Assembly: GCA_002314265.1 (NCBI GenBank)
Contig: DCEW01000046.1
Location: forward strand, 28,088-34,225
Source: Flavobacteriales bacterium UBA1820
Lineage (GTDB): Bacteria > Bacteroidota > Bacteroidia > Flavobacteriales > UBA1820
Direction of reading: 5' to 3'
DNA length: 6,138 nt
The translations under genes and the position numbers were made by a program. Each line of letters begins with the position of its first letter. Positions within the stretch are counted from its first letter, which is position 1. Under the pieces are notes generated by a model, which was given only the letters and a program-made list of their open reading frames with translations, was not told the origin of the DNA and did not search any database. Below are positions 5,305-6,138 of this stretch, piece by piece.

Positions 5305-6096
5305 TTAATTAACGGTCTGTTCGCCGAATACCTCGCGAACCGAGCGCTGGGTGGCACGGGCGATTTCAGACGGACTGACGGCAAAGAGTTGCGCCAGAAA
5401 TCCGGCTACTTCCGGAATATAGGCACTTTCGTTGCGGCGGCCCCGATGGGGAACGGGGGAAAGGTAAGGCGCATCGGTCTCCAGGACGAGATGCCGGTAA
5501 CCGGTCTGTCGGAGCGCGTCTTTCAAGGGGTTGTTCTTGTAGGTAACGGTGCCGCCTACCCCCAGGGCCAGGCCGGCGTCCAGTACCCGGCGGGCATCGG
5601 GGTACGTGCCGCTGAAGCAGTGCATCACGCCCCGTACACCGGGAAAGGCAGCCAGCAGGTCGAGGGTGGGGGCCATCGCTTCCCGGCAGTGGATCGAAAC
5701 GGGCAGGTCGTACCGCTGGGCCAGGGACAGTTGGGCGGCGAAAGCCTCCTGCTGTGCGTCCCGGTAAGTAGTGTCCCAGTAGAGGTCCATGCCGATTTCT
5801 CCGATGCCGATGTAACCTCCTAGGGCGAGTTGTTGCTCGACGAAGGCCAGCTCGTGGGCGAGGTTGTCGGCAGTGATGCTGGTGGGATGAACGCCGACCA
5901 TACTGCGGAAGTACTCCGGATAGCGGGCTTCGAGGGCTTTCAGGGCAGGCAGGGAGGCGCTGTCTTCGTTGGGCAGGAACATCCGGCGGACACCGGCTTC
6001 GAGGGCCCGGGCGACGACTTGGTCGATGTCTTGTTCGAAGGCTCGGTCGTACAGGTGGGTGTGGGTATCGGTAAATTCCATCGGAGGGTATTCCAT
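5305..6096 (-). CDS. TatD/YcfH-family metal-dependent hydrolase (putative deoxyribonuclease)
   Basis: This protein of up to 263 residues is a TIM-barrel amidohydrolase-superfamily enzyme, expected to be cytoplasmic. Relatives show metal-dependent DNase activity. All expected metal ligands are visible: the DTHTH motif with His12 and His14, Glu100 in GIGEIGMD, His136 in PVSIHCREA, His159 in GVMHCFSGT and Asp208 in LETDAPYLSPVPHRG (205-219). The HxH motif and the PVPHRG loop make it closer to E. coli YcfH than to E. coli TatD, which lacks the N-terminal HxH, so I give no symbol. There are two possible starts: Met1 (6096) and Met6 (6081). Met6 would give the usual family N-terminus MEFTDTHTH, and the promoter at 6110-6117 is so close that Met1 would have only about 7 leader bases. 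No clear ribosome-binding site favours either. The downstream lemA operon runs in the same direction after 107 bases. Confidence 0.93.
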   Translation of the reverse strand: MEYPPMEFTDTHTHLYDRAFEQDIDQVVARALEAGVRRMFLPNEDSASLPALKALEARYPEYFRSMVGVHPTSITADNLAHELAFVEQQLALGGYIGIGEIGMDLYWDTTYRDAQQEAFAAQLSLAQRYDLPVSIHCREAMAPTLDLLAAFPGVRGVMHCFSGTYPDARRVLDAGLALGVGGTVTYKNNPLKDALRQTGYRHLVLETDAPYLSPVPHRGRRNESAYIPEVAGFLAQLFAVSPSEIARATQRSVREVFGEQTVN

Positions 6097-6109
6097 GTTT
6101 TTTTCGGTG

Positions 6110-6117
6110 CAAAGGTA
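6110..6117 (-). promoter_or_regulatory. Bacteroidota -7 promoter element upstream of the TatD-family gene
   Basis: The minus strand reads TACCTTTG, an exact match to TAnnTTTG. The matching -33 element would fall at or beyond the window edge and cannot be checked. Transcription would start near 6103, about 7 bases before the first candidate ATG and about 22 before the second. Confidence 0.6.
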
Positions 6118-6138
6118 GCGAAAAAGTCGCAGGGGGCA

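Noticed and set aside
3256..5308. Plus-strand open frames of 424 and 431 codons antisense to the TPM and LemA genes
   Set aside because: They mirror the real minus-strand genes; their Ala/Ser- or Gly-rich products have no motif, and the Pro/Lys-rich frame at 3245-3661 is just the complement of the glycine tail.
5290..5315. A terminator after the TatD-family gene
   Set aside because: Only a five-pair, A/T-dominated stem (GTTAA/TTAAC) with an 11-base loop can be drawn, too weak to call; the sequence more likely belongs to the lemA promoter region.

Overview
This window looks like ordinary chromosomal DNA from a Bacteroidota species, probably of the order Bacteroidales. The evidence is threefold. 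TAnnTTTG-type -7 promoter elements lie upstream of several genes. Genes lack clear Shine-Dalgarno sequences and instead have A-rich leaders. The proteins (aspartase, DUF2461, LUD, LemA/TPM, TatD/YcfH) are typical of that phylum. The coding DNA is visibly GC-rich while the intergenic DNA is AT-rich, which would suit an Alistipes-like lineage, but the genus is only a guess. I see no tRNA, rRNA, CRISPR array, insertion sequence or phage gene.

Layout: (1) Positions 31-1461, minus strand: aspartate ammonia-lyase (aspA) with a hairpin terminator directly after its stop codon. (2) Positions 1462-1770: a 309-base AT-rich divergent intergenic region with a good plus-strand promoter and a weak minus-strand candidate. 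(3) Positions 1771-3162, plus strand: a two-gene operon encoding a DUF2461 protein and a LUD-domain protein with a C-terminal four-cysteine cluster, separated by 6 bases. (4) Positions 3188-3238: a perfect 23-bp inverted repeat that serves as a shared bidirectional terminator. (5) Positions 3274-5197, minus strand: a three-gene operon transcribed in the order LemA, soluble TPM-domain protein, exported and membrane-anchored TPM-domain protein with a Gly/Phe-rich tail. It is preceded by a leader with a stretch lacking uridine and by a probable promoter. (6) Positions 5305-6117, minus strand: a TatD/YcfH-family metal-dependent hydrolase and its promoter.

Functionally these are separate units. 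AspA deaminates aspartate to fumarate, feeding ammonium and fumarate metabolism. The LemA-TPM-TPM cluster is a recurrent envelope-associated set of unknown exact role. The DUF2461-LUD pair has no established joint function; co-transcription is the only link seen here. I found no convincing previously undescribed system. The points most worth checking are the standalone LUD protein with its cysteine cluster, the LemA-TPM-TPM unit with a 29-base gene overlap and an altered GDxGI motif, and the start-codon question for the TatD-family gene.
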